Assembly (NCBI GenBank): GCA_025355005.1
Contig: JANXLV010000092.1
Location: 1 to 35,744, forward strand
Reading direction: 5' to 3'
Source of the DNA: Myxococcales bacterium
GTDB taxonomy: Bacteria > Myxococcota_A > Polyangia > Polyangiales > Polyangiaceae
DNA: 35,744 bases
Of this stretch, positions 7,667 through 16,349 are shown in pieces. A program made the position numbers and the translations under genes. Within the stretch, counting starts at the first letter, position 1. Each line of letters begins with the position of its first letter. The notes under the pieces are model-generated. The model was not told the origin of the DNA. It made no database searches and worked only from the letters and a program-made list of their open reading frames with translations.

Positions 7667-7672
7667 TACTCT
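7667..7672 (+). promoter_or_regulatory. Candidate -10 box TACTCT, 6 nt before GTG 7679
   Basis: TACTCT followed by TCCCGC and then GTG. It would give the methyltransferase its own short-leader promoter within the gene run, and it favours GTG 7679 over TTG 7649. Confidence 0.3.
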
Positions 7673-7678
7673 TCCCGC

Positions 7679-8314
7679 GTGGACCCGAAACGCCGCTCCG
7701 AGAAAGAGCTACTCGAGCTCACAGCCCGAACGCTCGCGCACTATCAGAAGAACGCTGCGTCGTTCGCCGAGGCCACTGCTCTCCACGACGTCTCGCAGAA
7801 CTACGCTGCGCTCCTTGCTGCCATCAAGACGTCGCCGCCGTTCCGCATCCTCGACCTCGGGTGTGGTCCTGGTCGCGACCTCGCGTGGTTCAAGTCGCAG
7901 GGCCACGAGGCGGTGGGCCTGGACGGTTCGCTCGCCTTCGTCGAGATGGCGCAGAAGGCGACGGGCCTGTCGGTCCTGCACCAGAACTTCCTTGCGCTCG
8001 ATCTGCCACCCGCGCACTTCGACGGCATCTTCGCCAACGCCACGCTGTTCCACGTCCCCGTGCAGGAGCTCCCACGCGTGCTGCGCGAGCTCCACGACGC
8101 GCTGGTGCCCGGCGGCGTCTTGTTCTCCTCCAATCCGCGCGGACTCGACACCGAGGAGCAGACCGGAGAGCGCTTCGGTGCGTTCCACACGCTCGAATCG
8201 TGGCGCGTCGTCGTGGAGGGCGCCGGATTCGCGGAGGTCGCGCACTACTACCGCCCCGCGGGAAAACCGCGCGAGGAGCAGCCGTGGCTCGCGACCGTAT
8301 GGCGCGCTCTCTAA
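7679..8314 (+). CDS. Class I SAM-dependent methyltransferase
   Basis: The protein has 211 residues from GTG 7679. An alternative TTG at 7649 would overlap the preceding stop as TTGA and add ten residues. The SAM-binding motif I is ILDLGCGPGRDLAWF, followed by the acidic end of strand 2 in AVGLDGS. Motif-IV-like DGIFANATLFHVP and the post-motif region LVPGGVLFSSNPRG complete a methyltransferase fold of the type 11/25 group. An N-terminal helix with a Tyr/Phe-rich motif (LAHYQKNAASF) is common in this group. The substrate is unknown, probably a small molecule. The enzyme is cytoplasmic, whereas the flanking genes encode lipoproteins. Confidence 0.88.
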   Translation: MDPKRRSEKELLELTARTLAHYQKNAASFAEATALHDVSQNYAALLAAIKTSPPFRILDLGCGPGRDLAWFKSQGHEAVGLDGSLAFVEMAQKATGLSVLHQNFLALDLPPAHFDGIFANATLFHVPVQELPRVLRELHDALVPGGVLFSSNPRGLDTEEQTGERFGAFHTLESWRVVVEGAGFAEVAHYYRPAGKPREEQPWLATVWRAL

Positions 8315-8326
8315 GGTTCGAGGAAC

Positions 8327-9376
8327 GTGAAGCGGAGAAGACAACAATCGATGAGCTCCTGGAAATCCTCGGGTATCGGCGCGCTCGCGCTCATGCTGGC
8401 GAGCTGCAACGGCGATCTCGACCCGAACGCGCCCGCGTGGCAGCAGGTCTCGACCGGTGCGCTTCCGGCGCGCTGGGGGCAGGTCGCGGTGGATGATCAG
8501 CGCCGCGACCGCATGCTTGTCTTCGGCGGTGACGACGGCAGCGCCTCGAACGCGCAGCTCAATGACCTCTGGGCGCTCGAGCTCACCGCGCTCACGTGGG
8601 ACCGGCTTCACGTGCAGGCGGGCGCGGCGCCGTCGCCCCGCACGGACCTCGCAAGCGCGCTCGATCTCTTGCGCGACCGCTGGATCATCATTGGTGGGCG
8701 CGTGGGGCTGGGCACCTCGATCGGCGAGACCTGGGCCCTGGATCTCAAGACGCTCGTGTGGAAAGAATTGCCGCAGCTGCCCACGGCCCGTCATGACGTC
8801 CCTGCCACCTCCGACGGCGGGCGCGCGTGGGTGTTCGGCGGCGCAGGCGTGCTCTTCCAGTCATTGGACGATCTGTGGGAGCTCGACTTCGCGACGGACA
8901 CCTGGACGCAGCTGCCGGACGACGGTGTGCGCCCACCCGCGCGCGGTTCCAGCTCGCTCGCGTACTCGAGCGGGTCCATCTACATGTTCGGCGGACATGA
9001 CGTGGCCGTCGTCCATCGCGATGCGTGGCGCTATGACCTCGCAAAGAAGCGCTGGTTCCAGCTCGAACCAGGCGGCGCTGCGGTCGCGGTCGCGCATTTC
9101 GGCTACGCGACCGACCCGATCTGCAACGAGCTCTTCCTGTCCGGCGGCGACAACCTGGACAACTTCGATGTGGCGTTCACGGATCGCCTCGCGCTCGGTG
9201 GCTCACCTCGGTTCGCTCGCGTGCACACGTCTGCGATGCCGCCGCCGCGCGACCATGCATCGCTCATCGTGGACGGCGGTCACCGGCGCCTCGTGCTCCT
9301 CGGTGGCGGCTCTCTGGGTGACGGATTGGGGCTTCGCGGCGACGCATGGATATACCCGCTGGGAGCGTGCCCGTGA
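8327..9376 (+). CDS. Kelch-repeat lipoprotein (six-bladed propeller)
   Basis: The protein has 349 residues from GTG 8327; ATG 8351 is an alternative that removes eight residues and keeps the signal peptide. A KRRR-rich n-region, a hydrophobic core and the lipobox LASC (Cys27) define a lipoprotein signal. The mature protein holds six Kelch blades, each with a Gly-Gly pair: MLVFGGDDG, IIIGGRVG, WVFGGAGV, YMFGGHDV, LFLSGGDN and LVLLGGGS. Most are followed by a D-x-W-x-(Y/L) strand such as NDLWALEL or DDLWELDF. Kelch propellers bind protein or sugar partners at the envelope surface; the partner here is unknown. The stop overlaps the next start by four bases (GTGA), so the two genes are probably translated together. 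Confidence 0.85.
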   Translation: MKRRRQQSMSSWKSSGIGALALMLASCNGDLDPNAPAWQQVSTGALPARWGQVAVDDQRRDRMLVFGGDDGSASNAQLNDLWALELTALTWDRLHVQAGAAPSPRTDLASALDLLRDRWIIIGGRVGLGTSIGETWALDLKTLVWKELPQLPTARHDVPATSDGGRAWVFGGAGVLFQSLDDLWELDFATDTWTQLPDDGVRPPARGSSSLAYSSGSIYMFGGHDVAVVHRDAWRYDLAKKRWFQLEPGGAAVAVAHFGYATDPICNELFLSGGDNLDNFDVAFTDRLALGGSPRFARVHTSAMPPPRDHASLIVDGGHRRLVLLGGGSLGDGLGLRGDAWIYPLGACP

Positions 9377-10032
9377 GCGCTCGCGGAGTCGTTCGCACGC
9401 TCGCTCGCGTGCTCGCGTGCTCGGTGGCGCTTCTTCCGCTCGCTGGCTGCTACTCGTTCTCCAACTTCGGTCGCGCGCGCGTCGTGGATCAAGGGCACGT
9501 CGAAGCGTGGGTTGCGCCCGAGGCGCTCATGGCGACCAGCGGCAGCGGCATGTCGATCCGGCCCATCGGTGACATGGGCGTCCGCTACGGGCTCACGCGC
9601 TCCGTCGAGCTCGATGCACGCCTGACGTCCGTCGGCGGAGCCCTGGGACCCAAGCTGCAGCTCTTGCGAGCGCCCTCGCGTTCGTCGGGATTGGATCTGG
9701 CGCTCGCGCCCGCGCTGTCGTTCACGTACCCGGACAAGGTGGCAGCGGAGCTCCCGCTGCTCTTCGGTATCAACCTGCCGCACAGGAATCAGCTCGTGCT
9801 GGCGCCGCGCGTCGCGTACCTGGAGCGCTTCGGCGTGCCCGGCTTCGATCGGCCCGTGAGCTTCATGTTCGTCGGTGGTTCGCTCGGCTTCGCGTGGTCC
9901 GTCACGCCGAGCTTCACGCTCATGCCGGAGCTCTCGTTCCTGACGCAGCTCTACGCCGAGCCCGGATTCAACAGCAACGTGGGCGGCGGCCTGGGCATGC
10001 AGGGCGGCATCGGCTTCCTGTACGATCTCTGA
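9373..10032 (+). CDS. Lipoprotein with beta-barrel-like mature part
   Basis: The protein has 219 residues from GTG 9373, which overlaps the Kelch stop (GTGA) and has GGGAG 8 nt upstream. It has a signal peptide with lipobox LAGC (Cys26). The mature sequence alternates polar and hydrophobic residues in about eight candidate strands with many Gly/Phe/Tyr, and it ends GGIGFLYDL, like small outer-membrane barrels. The combination of a lipid anchor and a barrel-like body is seen in some Gram-negative surface proteins. No named family is recognised. The overlap with the Kelch lipoprotein suggests a shared location and perhaps a complex. Its stop lies 2 bp from that of the convergent gene. Confidence 0.75.
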   Translation: MSARGVVRTLARVLACSVALLPLAGCYSFSNFGRARVVDQGHVEAWVAPEALMATSGSGMSIRPIGDMGVRYGLTRSVELDARLTSVGGALGPKLQLLRAPSRSSGLDLALAPALSFTYPDKVAAELPLLFGINLPHRNQLVLAPRVAYLERFGVPGFDRPVSFMFVGGSLGFAWSVTPSFTLMPELSFLTQLYAEPGFNSNVGGGLGMQGGIGFLYDL

Positions 10033-10034
10033 CT

Positions 10035-11465
10035 CTATCTGGCGGACGTGGGAATGAACGTGCGCGTCGTGTTGAACATCACGCGCTCCGCATCCACGAT
10101 CTTCTCGATCCAGACGCTCTCGTCCACGCCAAGATCGATCGGCTCCGCGCCGTCCACCTCGCTGCCGTGCCCGTCGATCACCACGCGCACGACGCACGCG
10201 TGCGGCCCGCGCGCAGACGCACCGATCACCACGGCCCACGCGCTGGAGCTGAGCTCCACGACCGTACCCGCCGGGATGATGCCCAGCGCGCGCACCAGCA
10301 GCTTGCCAAGGAGCGGATCCGCACCGGGCTTCGTGATGATCGATTCCACCGCCTTCACCTGCGGTTCGGGACGTGTGCCGTCTCGCGGCGCCACGCGCTC
10401 GAGCAGCTCGCGCGCCACGGCCACGATGCCTGACGCAAGGAATGACGGGAGCTCGCCTTGCCACACGGGGCCGAGCACGGTCAATCGCTCGAGCCACGCC
10501 ACCTCCGTCACCATCGCGGCGCGGTATGCGCTCTGCGGATTCACGCCACCGGTGGTGATGCATGCGAGCGACGCGGCGGGCACGACCATCGCCTCTTCGC
10601 GGTCGCTGAGCAGCCGATCTCCCGCACGCCCGCGAAGGCGCGCGTGTCCGGCCTCGGTCCACATGGCTGCCATCACGAGCTGCGACAACACGACGCGGTC
10701 CTTCGTCACCTGTCGCGCCATGGCAAGTGAAAGGATCGCGCTCTGCAGCGCGCGCCCAGCGTCGTCGCGGTGCGACTTTGCCATGGTGGTCATACCCAGT
10801 AGCGCGGGATCTTCCTCTTCCGAAAGGACCACAAACCGTTGAGCAACGCGCTTCACGCGGTGAGGCAGCACGGTGACGTTCACCGCCACGTCCGCGTACA
10901 TGCTGCGGAGGAGCACGAGCGCGGTCGCGTAGAGCTTCAGGATCTGCTCCGCGGGGGACCGGCCCTTGTCGCTGCCGCGTTGCAAGATGTGCGGGTCAAT
11001 CTTGCGAACTGTGATCCCCTCGATGTTCCACTGCGAGCGGCGACCGCTGGACGCGCGCGTGGCCCGGACCAGCGCCGCAGCGAGCTCCAGAAGCTTCGCG
11101 TCCGTGACCCCCGGCTCGAACGTGATCTCCGAGACACCCACCGCGGCGAGCAGCTGACCGAGCTCCGCTGCGGACTCGTACGCGCCGCGCGCCGCGCGCA
11201 ACAGCTGGCCGCACACGAAGATGGAGTCGGAGACGAAGGCGATGGAGATGGCGCTCCCGATCTCGGCGGCGATGGTGTCCAGCGTCGCCGCGCAGCCAGT
11301 GGCTGCGTCCTTCACGGCCGCGTTGTCCAGCGCGTGCACGAAGGAGGTCTTCATCAGCCGGAAGATCGCGAGCACGATGTCCGAGCTCCGGCCGCGGATG
11401 CGCTCGAGGACCGGATTTCCCGTCTCTCCAGCGCCGCAGTGCGAGAGGAAGTCCTGTTCGCTCAT
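10035..11465 (-). CDS. Degenerate HD-GYP-like protein, coupled to kinase gene
   Basis: The protein has 476 residues. ATG 11465 overlaps the stop of the kinase gene (ATGA). Upstream in-frame codons fall inside the kinase gene and are rejected. Near the C-terminus, LLGKLLVRALGIIPAGTVVEL followed by SSAWAVVIGA is the pattern that ends HD-GYP phosphodiesterases. The N-terminal region ending VSEITFEPGVTDAKLLEL resembles a domain I associate with myxobacterial HD-GYP proteins. The expected HD and GYP signature residues are not present at the central position, where helices such as VLSQLVMAAMWTEAGHARL lie instead. It is therefore probably not an active cyclic-di-GMP phosphodiesterase, and more likely a regulatory or binding protein. 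There is no signal peptide. The tight overlap points to a joint function with the kinase. Confidence 0.75.
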   Translation of the reverse strand: MSEQDFLSHCGAGETGNPVLERIRGRSSDIVLAIFRLMKTSFVHALDNAAVKDAATGCAATLDTIAAEIGSAISIAFVSDSIFVCGQLLRAARGAYESAAELGQLLAAVGVSEITFEPGVTDAKLLELAAALVRATRASSGRRSQWNIEGITVRKIDPHILQRGSDKGRSPAEQILKLYATALVLLRSMYADVAVNVTVLPHRVKRVAQRFVVLSEEEDPALLGMTTMAKSHRDDAGRALQSAILSLAMARQVTKDRVVLSQLVMAAMWTEAGHARLRGRAGDRLLSDREEAMVVPAASLACITTGGVNPQSAYRAAMVTEVAWLERLTVLGPVWQGELPSFLASGIVAVARELLERVAPRDGTRPEPQVKAVESIITKPGADPLLGKLLVRALGIIPAGTVVELSSSAWAVVIGASARGPHACVVRVVIDGHGSEVDGAEPIDLGVDESVWIEKIVDAERVMFNTTRTFIPTSAR

Positions 11466-14269
11466 CGTTTTTCCCCCGTGGGCTTCCTGGGCGGGCCGAC
11501 GGACGGCGCGGACGGAGGAGGAGGAGGCCGCGAGAGCGCGTTTCCCGCGGCTGCGCGCAGCCGGTCGCTGTTTCTCCACCGTGCCGACGCAGCCGCACCG
11601 AGCGCCTCACGCGACTCTTCACTGCCGCCGATCCGTGCAAGGAGCTCCACCGCCAGCAGACGAGACTGCTCGCGCGACTCGGACGGGATGATACCGGCGT
11701 TCGCGAGGAGCTCCACGCAGACCTCCTCGGCGCGTCGCGGTGCGAGCGCGGCGAGGGTCTCGAGCGCCTGCCTCCGCTCGTCGAACGGAAGCGCGTCGAA
11801 CTTGGGACCCCGGATGCGGAGCACGAGCGAAGGGCCCGCCACCCTGACTCCGTGCTGGCCGATGGTGCGGAGCGCTGCGAGGCGCACGTTGCCATCAGCG
11901 TCCTCGAGCAACGCCTTGAGCTCCAGCCGCAGGCGCTCGCTCGCTGCGCCTTCGACGTGACCAAGCGCCTCGATGCGCACGACGGCGTGCGGCGAGCTGG
12001 ACGCGCGCAGGATCGCCGACTTTGCCTCCGCGGAGCCAATCTTCACGAGCACGCGGATCACGGCCAGGCCGAGGTGCTCGTTCGCGACAGCGAAGAGCGC
12101 GCCGAGTCGCCCCTCGTTGCCGACGCCGGAGCGCCCGAGGTATTCGAGAAGAACGTCCTTCAGCGATTCGTCGGTGACCTCTGGCAGGGCCGCGATGACG
12201 GCGTCCATGTGTGCCGCGTCGAACGCGCCGAAGAGGGTGCGCACGTCGCCCACGCCCGCAGGGTCGGGCGCCGATGCCAGGTGAGTGAGCATCAGGCCGA
12301 GTGTCTTGGGCGAGACGATCGCGCGGCTGAAGTCTGGATACCGCGGTCCCACGGTGCGGCTCATCGCGGCGGCAGTCGAGAGCGCGAGCCCCGCGTGGTT
12401 CGTGGCCACGCCGTCGATCGCGCCGCGCAGCGGGAGTATGAGGCCTTCCGTGGCGTTCGCGGCGCGCGCTTCGACCCAGGCAAGCGCCACTGTCTTCATG
12501 AATTTCGCGTTCGTGGCAGCTGCGTCCGGCCGCAGGCGCGCGTCGAGCACGCGAACCAGATCGCCGCCGAGCGCAAGCGCGCGCTCCTTCGCGCCGAGCG
12601 CCGTCCTTCGTGCCATTGCGCCGCCGCGGCCGAGCATGGCCTCTGCGCTCACGACGGCCTCTATCGTGGCGCGGTCACCGCCTTGCAGGCTCACGAGGAG
12701 CCGAGCGTTGTGGGCCTCTGCGGAAAGGTTGGCGTCGCCGCGCTTGTTCCAGCAATCGGCGACCTGTCCCGGCAGGCTGATTCGGCCGATCGCCTCGACG
12801 CCGCGCACGTCGTTCTCGAAGAGGCTGCGGCGGTTCTGATCACCTTCCGCGAAGGTGTCGATCGCCTGGTACGAAACATGCGGAAAATCAGCCTCCCAGA
12901 GCAGCGTGACGAAATCGTCCTCGGGCGCCATCTCTCGCGCGCGGTCCAGCATGAGAATGCGAAGGAGCGAACCGAACTCTTCTTCCGAGAGACCCGGCGC
13001 GAGCGCGATGAGGCGCACGCCGTCCGCGAAGAGCTGGTACGGCACACGATCGAGCGGCGCGCGCGGCTCCCACAGCGGCTTGCCGCCGGCAGCGAACGAA
13101 TACGGGGTCACGTTCCACGCGATCGCACGGGCGGAGCGGTCCAGCGTGGCGATCGCGTGCTTCACGGCAAGGGAGAGGCGCTTCTGCGTCTCGGGATGGT
13201 TGCTCCCGTACTGCACCGAGATCACGAGCGCGCGCTCGACCAGTGAGAAGAAAGACTCCAGCGCCGCCCGCTCTTCGTCGCTCACCTGCGCCACGGCAAA
13301 CGCGTCACCGGCCTCGGCCTCGGCCTTCGGCGCTGGCTTCATCGTGTCTGCGTTGCCCAGGACGGACGCCGACGCCGCGCTCTCGGCCGCTGCGTGGATC
13401 TCCGGCGCCGACTCCACGATCTCGGCGCGCATCTGCGCGGCGTCCGGGTAGCGTTCGCGTTGTTCGAACGAGAGCGCGCGGTCGACGATGCGGACCAGTG
13501 CAAGCGGCGCATGGGGCATCATGCGCGCCAGAGAGCGCGCAGGGCGCATGGCGGCAGCGATGAGCACCTCCGTGATCTCTCCGCCCTCGTGCACGGGCCG
13601 CCCCGTGAGAAGATTGAACATGATGGCGCCCATGGCCCAGATGTCCGTGCGCGTGTCCACGTCGCCCCAGCTGCCCTTTGCTTGCTCAGGCGCCATGAAT
13701 GCTGGCGTGCCCATGATGATGCCAGTACGCGTGCGCTTCACGAACTTGTCCGGAGCTCCCATCCGCGCGATGCCGAAATCGAGCATCTTGAGGGCGGGTC
13801 CTGTCGCCAGAAAGAGGTTCTCTGGCTTCAGGTCACGATGGACGACGCCGGCAGCGTGCGCGGCATCCAGGATGTCCAGCGCAGCAGCCGTGATCGCGAG
13901 CACCTCGTTCACGGGCAGGATGCCGGAGGTCTGCTGCGCGCGCTCCTCGATCGACTGGCCTTCGAGCAGCTCCATCGCCAGGTACGGATCGCCCTCCTCG
14001 GACACGCCGTGGTCGAAGATGCGGACGATGCCCGGGTGGTCGATGCAGCTCGCGATCCGCGCCTCGTCGAAGAAGCGCTCACGCACACCCGGCAGGATGC
14101 CCGCGGACCGGTGCAGCACCTTGACGGCAACGCGCGCGCCGTTCGCGGCGGCGGCTTCGTACACGCCACCCATGCCGCCAACGCCAATGAGGCGGAGCAG
14201 ACGAAACCGCTTCGCGATGATCGTGCCAGTCCGTTGCTCGGCGGCCGACGTCAGCTCGTCGTCTTCCAT
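11462..14269 (-). CDS. Hanks-type Ser/Thr protein kinase with C-terminal HEAT repeats
   Basis: The protein has 935 residues from ATG 14269; TTG 14281 would add four. The kinase domain occupies about residues 20-290: Gly loop GVGGMGGV (29-36), catalytic Lys50, HRDLKPEN (144-151), DFG (164-166) and an APEQAKGSWGDVDTRTDIW activation/APE region, all intact. No transmembrane helix follows, so the whole protein should be cytoplasmic. A middle domain (about 330-500, with GSNHPETQKRLS and APEDDFVTLLWEADFPH) seems shared by other myxobacterial HEAT proteins. The C-terminal 350 residues are HEAT-like helical repeats (for example SSPHAVVRIEALGHVEG). The kinase likely phosphorylates partners docked on the HEAT scaffold; the target is unknown. 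The downstream gene starts inside its stop codon. Confidence 0.9.
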   Translation of the reverse strand: MEDDELTSAAEQRTGTIIAKRFRLLRLIGVGGMGGVYEAAAANGARVAVKVLHRSAGILPGVRERFFDEARIASCIDHPGIVRIFDHGVSEEGDPYLAMELLEGQSIEERAQQTSGILPVNEVLAITAAALDILDAAHAAGVVHRDLKPENLFLATGPALKMLDFGIARMGAPDKFVKRTRTGIIMGTPAFMAPEQAKGSWGDVDTRTDIWAMGAIMFNLLTGRPVHEGGEITEVLIAAAMRPARSLARMMPHAPLALVRIVDRALSFEQRERYPDAAQMRAEIVESAPEIHAAAESAASASVLGNADTMKPAPKAEAEAGDAFAVAQVSDEERAALESFFSLVERALVISVQYGSNHPETQKRLSLAVKHAIATLDRSARAIAWNVTPYSFAAGGKPLWEPRAPLDRVPYQLFADGVRLIALAPGLSEEEFGSLLRILMLDRAREMAPEDDFVTLLWEADFPHVSYQAIDTFAEGDQNRRSLFENDVRGVEAIGRISLPGQVADCWNKRGDANLSAEAHNARLLVSLQGGDRATIEAVVSAEAMLGRGGAMARRTALGAKERALALGGDLVRVLDARLRPDAAATNAKFMKTVALAWVEARAANATEGLILPLRGAIDGVATNHAGLALSTAAAMSRTVGPRYPDFSRAIVSPKTLGLMLTHLASAPDPAGVGDVRTLFGAFDAAHMDAVIAALPEVTDESLKDVLLEYLGRSGVGNEGRLGALFAVANEHLGLAVIRVLVKIGSAEAKSAILRASSSPHAVVRIEALGHVEGAASERLRLELKALLEDADGNVRLAALRTIGQHGVRVAGPSLVLRIRGPKFDALPFDERRQALETLAALAPRRAEEVCVELLANAGIIPSESREQSRLLAVELLARIGGSEESREALGAAASARWRNSDRLRAAAGNALSRPPPPPSAPSVGPPRKPTGEKR

Positions 14270-14279
14270 GCCCCGACTC

Positions 14280-14285
14280 AAGGTA
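14280..14285 (-). promoter_or_regulatory. Candidate -10 box TACCTT, 10 nt before ATG 14269
   Basis: TACCTT on the minus strand lies 10 nt upstream of the kinase ATG. It lies in the 33-nt gap after the glutathione S-transferase gene, giving the kinase unit its own promoter. Confidence 0.35.
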
Positions 14286-14302
14286 GCACACTCGGGCGGG
14301 GA

Positions 14303-14929
14303 TCAGCGGCGAGTCAGGCCGTGCTCCTCGCGGATGGCCGCGTTCTTCGCCTCGGCGCGCACCAGCGCCGGACGGGCGCCGATGCGGTCCATGTAAGCGG
14401 AGAACGAGGGCCGCGCCTCGATCATCTTGAAGCCGACCATGAAGCGCAGCGTACCGCCGAGGATCACGTCGGCCATGGAGAACGAATCACCGAGGACCCA
14501 TTCCTTGCCGGCGATCGCGCTCTCGATGGACGCAAGCATCGCGTCGTGCGCGCCCCACCCGGCCTGACCTTCCTTGTACGTCCACCCTGCGCCCTTCGCC
14601 ATCGCGCCAGGCTCGATGACGGACGGCGCGAAGAGCGACCAGCGCAGGTAGGCGCCGCGCTTCGGGTCATCGGCCTTGGGCGCGAGCGTTCCGTACGAGT
14701 GACGGTCGGCCAGGTAGAGCCCGATGGCCGCGGACTCGGTCACGACGACGTCGCCGTCGGTGAGAATCGGCAGCTTGCCCATGGGGTTCAGCGAAAGGAG
14801 CTCGGCGCTCTTCTGCGTGCCCTTCATCAGGTCGACGAAGCGGAGCTCGTACGGGACGCCGACCTCCTCGAGCATCCAGACGACGTTGGCCGCGCGAGAG
14901 AACGGGTGATGGTAGAGGACGATCGACAT
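14303..14929 (-). CDS. Glutathione S-transferase family protein
   Basis: The protein has 208 residues from ATG 14929. The N-terminal thioredoxin-like domain (1-80) starts IVLYHHPFSRAANVVW. It contains NPMGKLPIL with the cis-proline that contacts glutathione, and the ES pair (VVTESAAIGLYLADR) that binds its gamma-glutamyl part. The C-terminal all-helical domain contains GDSFSMADVILGGTL, the usual N-capping and hydrophobic staple motif. The family conjugates or reduces electrophiles and peroxides with glutathione in the cytoplasm; the substrate is open. Unlike the short-leader genes, this one has TAGACT 27 nt upstream and a GAAAGGCGG stretch between, consistent with a Shine-Dalgarno-type start. 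Confidence 0.9.
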   Translation of the reverse strand: MSIVLYHHPFSRAANVVWMLEEVGVPYELRFVDLMKGTQKSAELLSLNPMGKLPILTDGDVVVTESAAIGLYLADRHSYGTLAPKADDPKRGAYLRWSLFAPSVIEPGAMAKGAGWTYKEGQAGWGAHDAMLASIESAIAGKEWVLGDSFSMADVILGGTLRFMVGFKMIEARPSFSAYMDRIGARPALVRAEAKNAAIREEHGLTRR

Positions 14930-14966
14930 TGGGGGAGCCGCCTTTCAGAGGGCGCCAGTCTACCAG

Positions 14967-15515
14967 CTACACGGAGAGCAGTCGCGCTTCCACGAGCTCC
15001 GACTCCGTGACCTTGTCCCCGATGGTGACGTAGAGCTTCCCGTCGTTGCGTGCGAGCTCCACCTTGAGCCGCCGAGCCATCTGATCACCGAGCGCATCCA
15101 GAAACGCGCCGTCGAGTACCCACACGACGATGTCGTCGATCTTGTGGATCGGGCGCGTGGCGGCTTCGCGCTGCAGGGACGCGAGCGATGCGTGGCTGAA
15201 CAACACGACGCGCCCGGCCGCCTTCGAGGCCTTGTGCAGGCGCTCGGCGGAAGGAGAGCCCACGTCGATCCACGCGAGCCGCAGGCCTGTCGGATCATGA
15301 ATGGACACAGGTGGCTCGTCCGTGTCGGACAGGCCGCCTTTGCTGAACGCGATGCCGTCCTCGTACGAGAGGCAATACGCGAACGTGCGCGTCAGCATGT
15401 AGCGCATGCTCTCCGACGGATGACGCGCGATGCGAAGGTCCAGCGTCTCGTAGACCGAGCGGTCCACGTCCGACAGCGTCACTTCGAGATGGTAGATCGT
15501 CGGGGACTCAGCCAT
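14967..15515 (-). CDS. yaeQ: YaeQ family protein
   Basis: The protein has 182 residues from ATG 15515, the normal length for the family. Codons further upstream stay open but lack homology. Recognisable parts are [22 protein letters not shown] at the start and [20 protein letters not shown]. After these come an [12 protein letters not shown] segment and [19 protein letters not shown] with conserved acidic and basic residues, which give YaeQ its restriction-endonuclease-like (PD-(D/E)XK) fold. The biochemical role of YaeQ is not settled. It is divergent from the YebC gene across 101 nt. A TACTTT at 15545-15550 on the minus strand may be its -10 box, with about 29 nt between box and start. Confidence 0.9.
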   Translation of the reverse strand: MAESPTIYHLEVTLSDVDRSVYETLDLRIARHPSESMRYMLTRTFAYCLSYEDGIAFSKGGLSDTDEPPVSIHDPTGLRLAWIDVGSPSAERLHKASKAAGRVVLFSHASLASLQREAATRPIHKIDDIVVWVLDGAFLDALGDQMARRLKVELARNDGKLYVTIGDKVTESELVEARLLSV

Positions 15516-15616
15516 GGCGCCGCACTTCACCACGGCAGCCGCGCAAAGTATTGCGCCGCCTTCGTGCGCGCGAAAGTCGTGGTCTTGGTCGTGACATCGC
15601 GCTAACCGCAGTGCGC

Positions 15617-16318
15617 ATGGGCGCACAGTGGAAGCAGAAGCACCGCGAGACCTCGGCCAACGCGAAGGGCCGCATCTTCACGAAGCTCACCAAGGAGATC
15701 ATGGTGGCCGCGCGGAATGGCGCGGACCCGTCGATGAACCCGCGGCTGCGCATGGCGGTCGACGCGGCGAAGAAGGCGTCCATGACCAAGGAGACACTGG
15801 AGCGCGCCATCAAGAAGGGCGCGGGCCTCCTCGACGAGGTGCTCAACTACGAGGTCGTCACGTACGAGGGCTTCGCGCCGCACCAGGTCCCCGTGATCGT
15901 GGAGTGCCTGACCGAGAACCGGAATCGCACCTCGTCGTCGATGCGCATCCTCTTTCGCAAAGGGCAGCAGGGCGCAGCTGGCTCGGTGTCGTGGGACTTC
16001 AACCGCCTCGGCGCGGTCGAGGCCTCTCCGCCCGCCGGGGCTGCGGTGGACGCAGAGGAGGCAGCGATCGAGTGCGGCGCCGATGACCTGGAGCCCGCGG
16101 ACGACGGAGCCACGCGCTTCTTCACAGGACCCACCGATCTGGATCTCGTGAGCAAGGCGCTCACCGAGCGCAAGTGGACCGTCACGTCCGCCCAGCAGAT
16201 CTGGAAGCCGAAGAACCCCGTGACGCTCGGCGACGCGGAGCGCACGGAGGTGGAGTCCTTCCTCACCGCGCTCGACGACGACGACGACGTGCAGAACCTG
16301 TACGTCGGGCTCCCCTGA
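15617..16318 (+). CDS. YebC/PmpR family DNA-binding regulator
   Basis: The protein has 233 residues from ATG 15617 (an in-frame GTG lies two codons earlier). Family features are the N-terminal [23 protein letters not shown], then [28 protein letters not shown]. These are followed by a [23 protein letters not shown] core and a C-terminal domain ending in an acidic [14 protein letters not shown]. The start differs from the canonical MAGHSKW of YebC, which suggests the second paralogous lineage of the family. Members act as transcription regulators, and recent work links some to translation of proline-rich stretches. The function of this branch is not assigned. Confidence 0.9.
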   Translation: MGAQWKQKHRETSANAKGRIFTKLTKEIMVAARNGADPSMNPRLRMAVDAAKKASMTKETLERAIKKGAGLLDEVLNYEVVTYEGFAPHQVPVIVECLTENRNRTSSSMRILFRKGQQGAAGSVSWDFNRLGAVEASPPAGAAVDAEEAAIECGADDLEPADDGATRFFTGPTDLDLVSKALTERKWTVTSAQQIWKPKNPVTLGDAERTEVESFLTALDDDDDVQNLYVGLP

Positions 16319-16342
16319 TCACGCCGGCCCTGATCAGCCGGC
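16315..16342. terminator. Possible bidirectional hairpin between convergent yebC-like and tamB genes
   Basis: Two alternative inverted repeats lie in the 31-bp convergent gap. CTGATCA (16315-16321) pairs with TGATCAG (16331-16337) around a 9-nt loop. GCCGGC (16323-16328) pairs with GCCGGC (16337-16342) around an 8-nt loop. No U-tract follows on either strand, so termination would be weak or factor-dependent. Confidence 0.3.
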
Positions 16343-16349
16343 CGACAGC

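Noticed and set aside
11462..14281. TTG 14281 as kinase start
   Set aside because: It overlaps the likely -10 box TACCTT. ATG 14269 fits better and loses only four residues.
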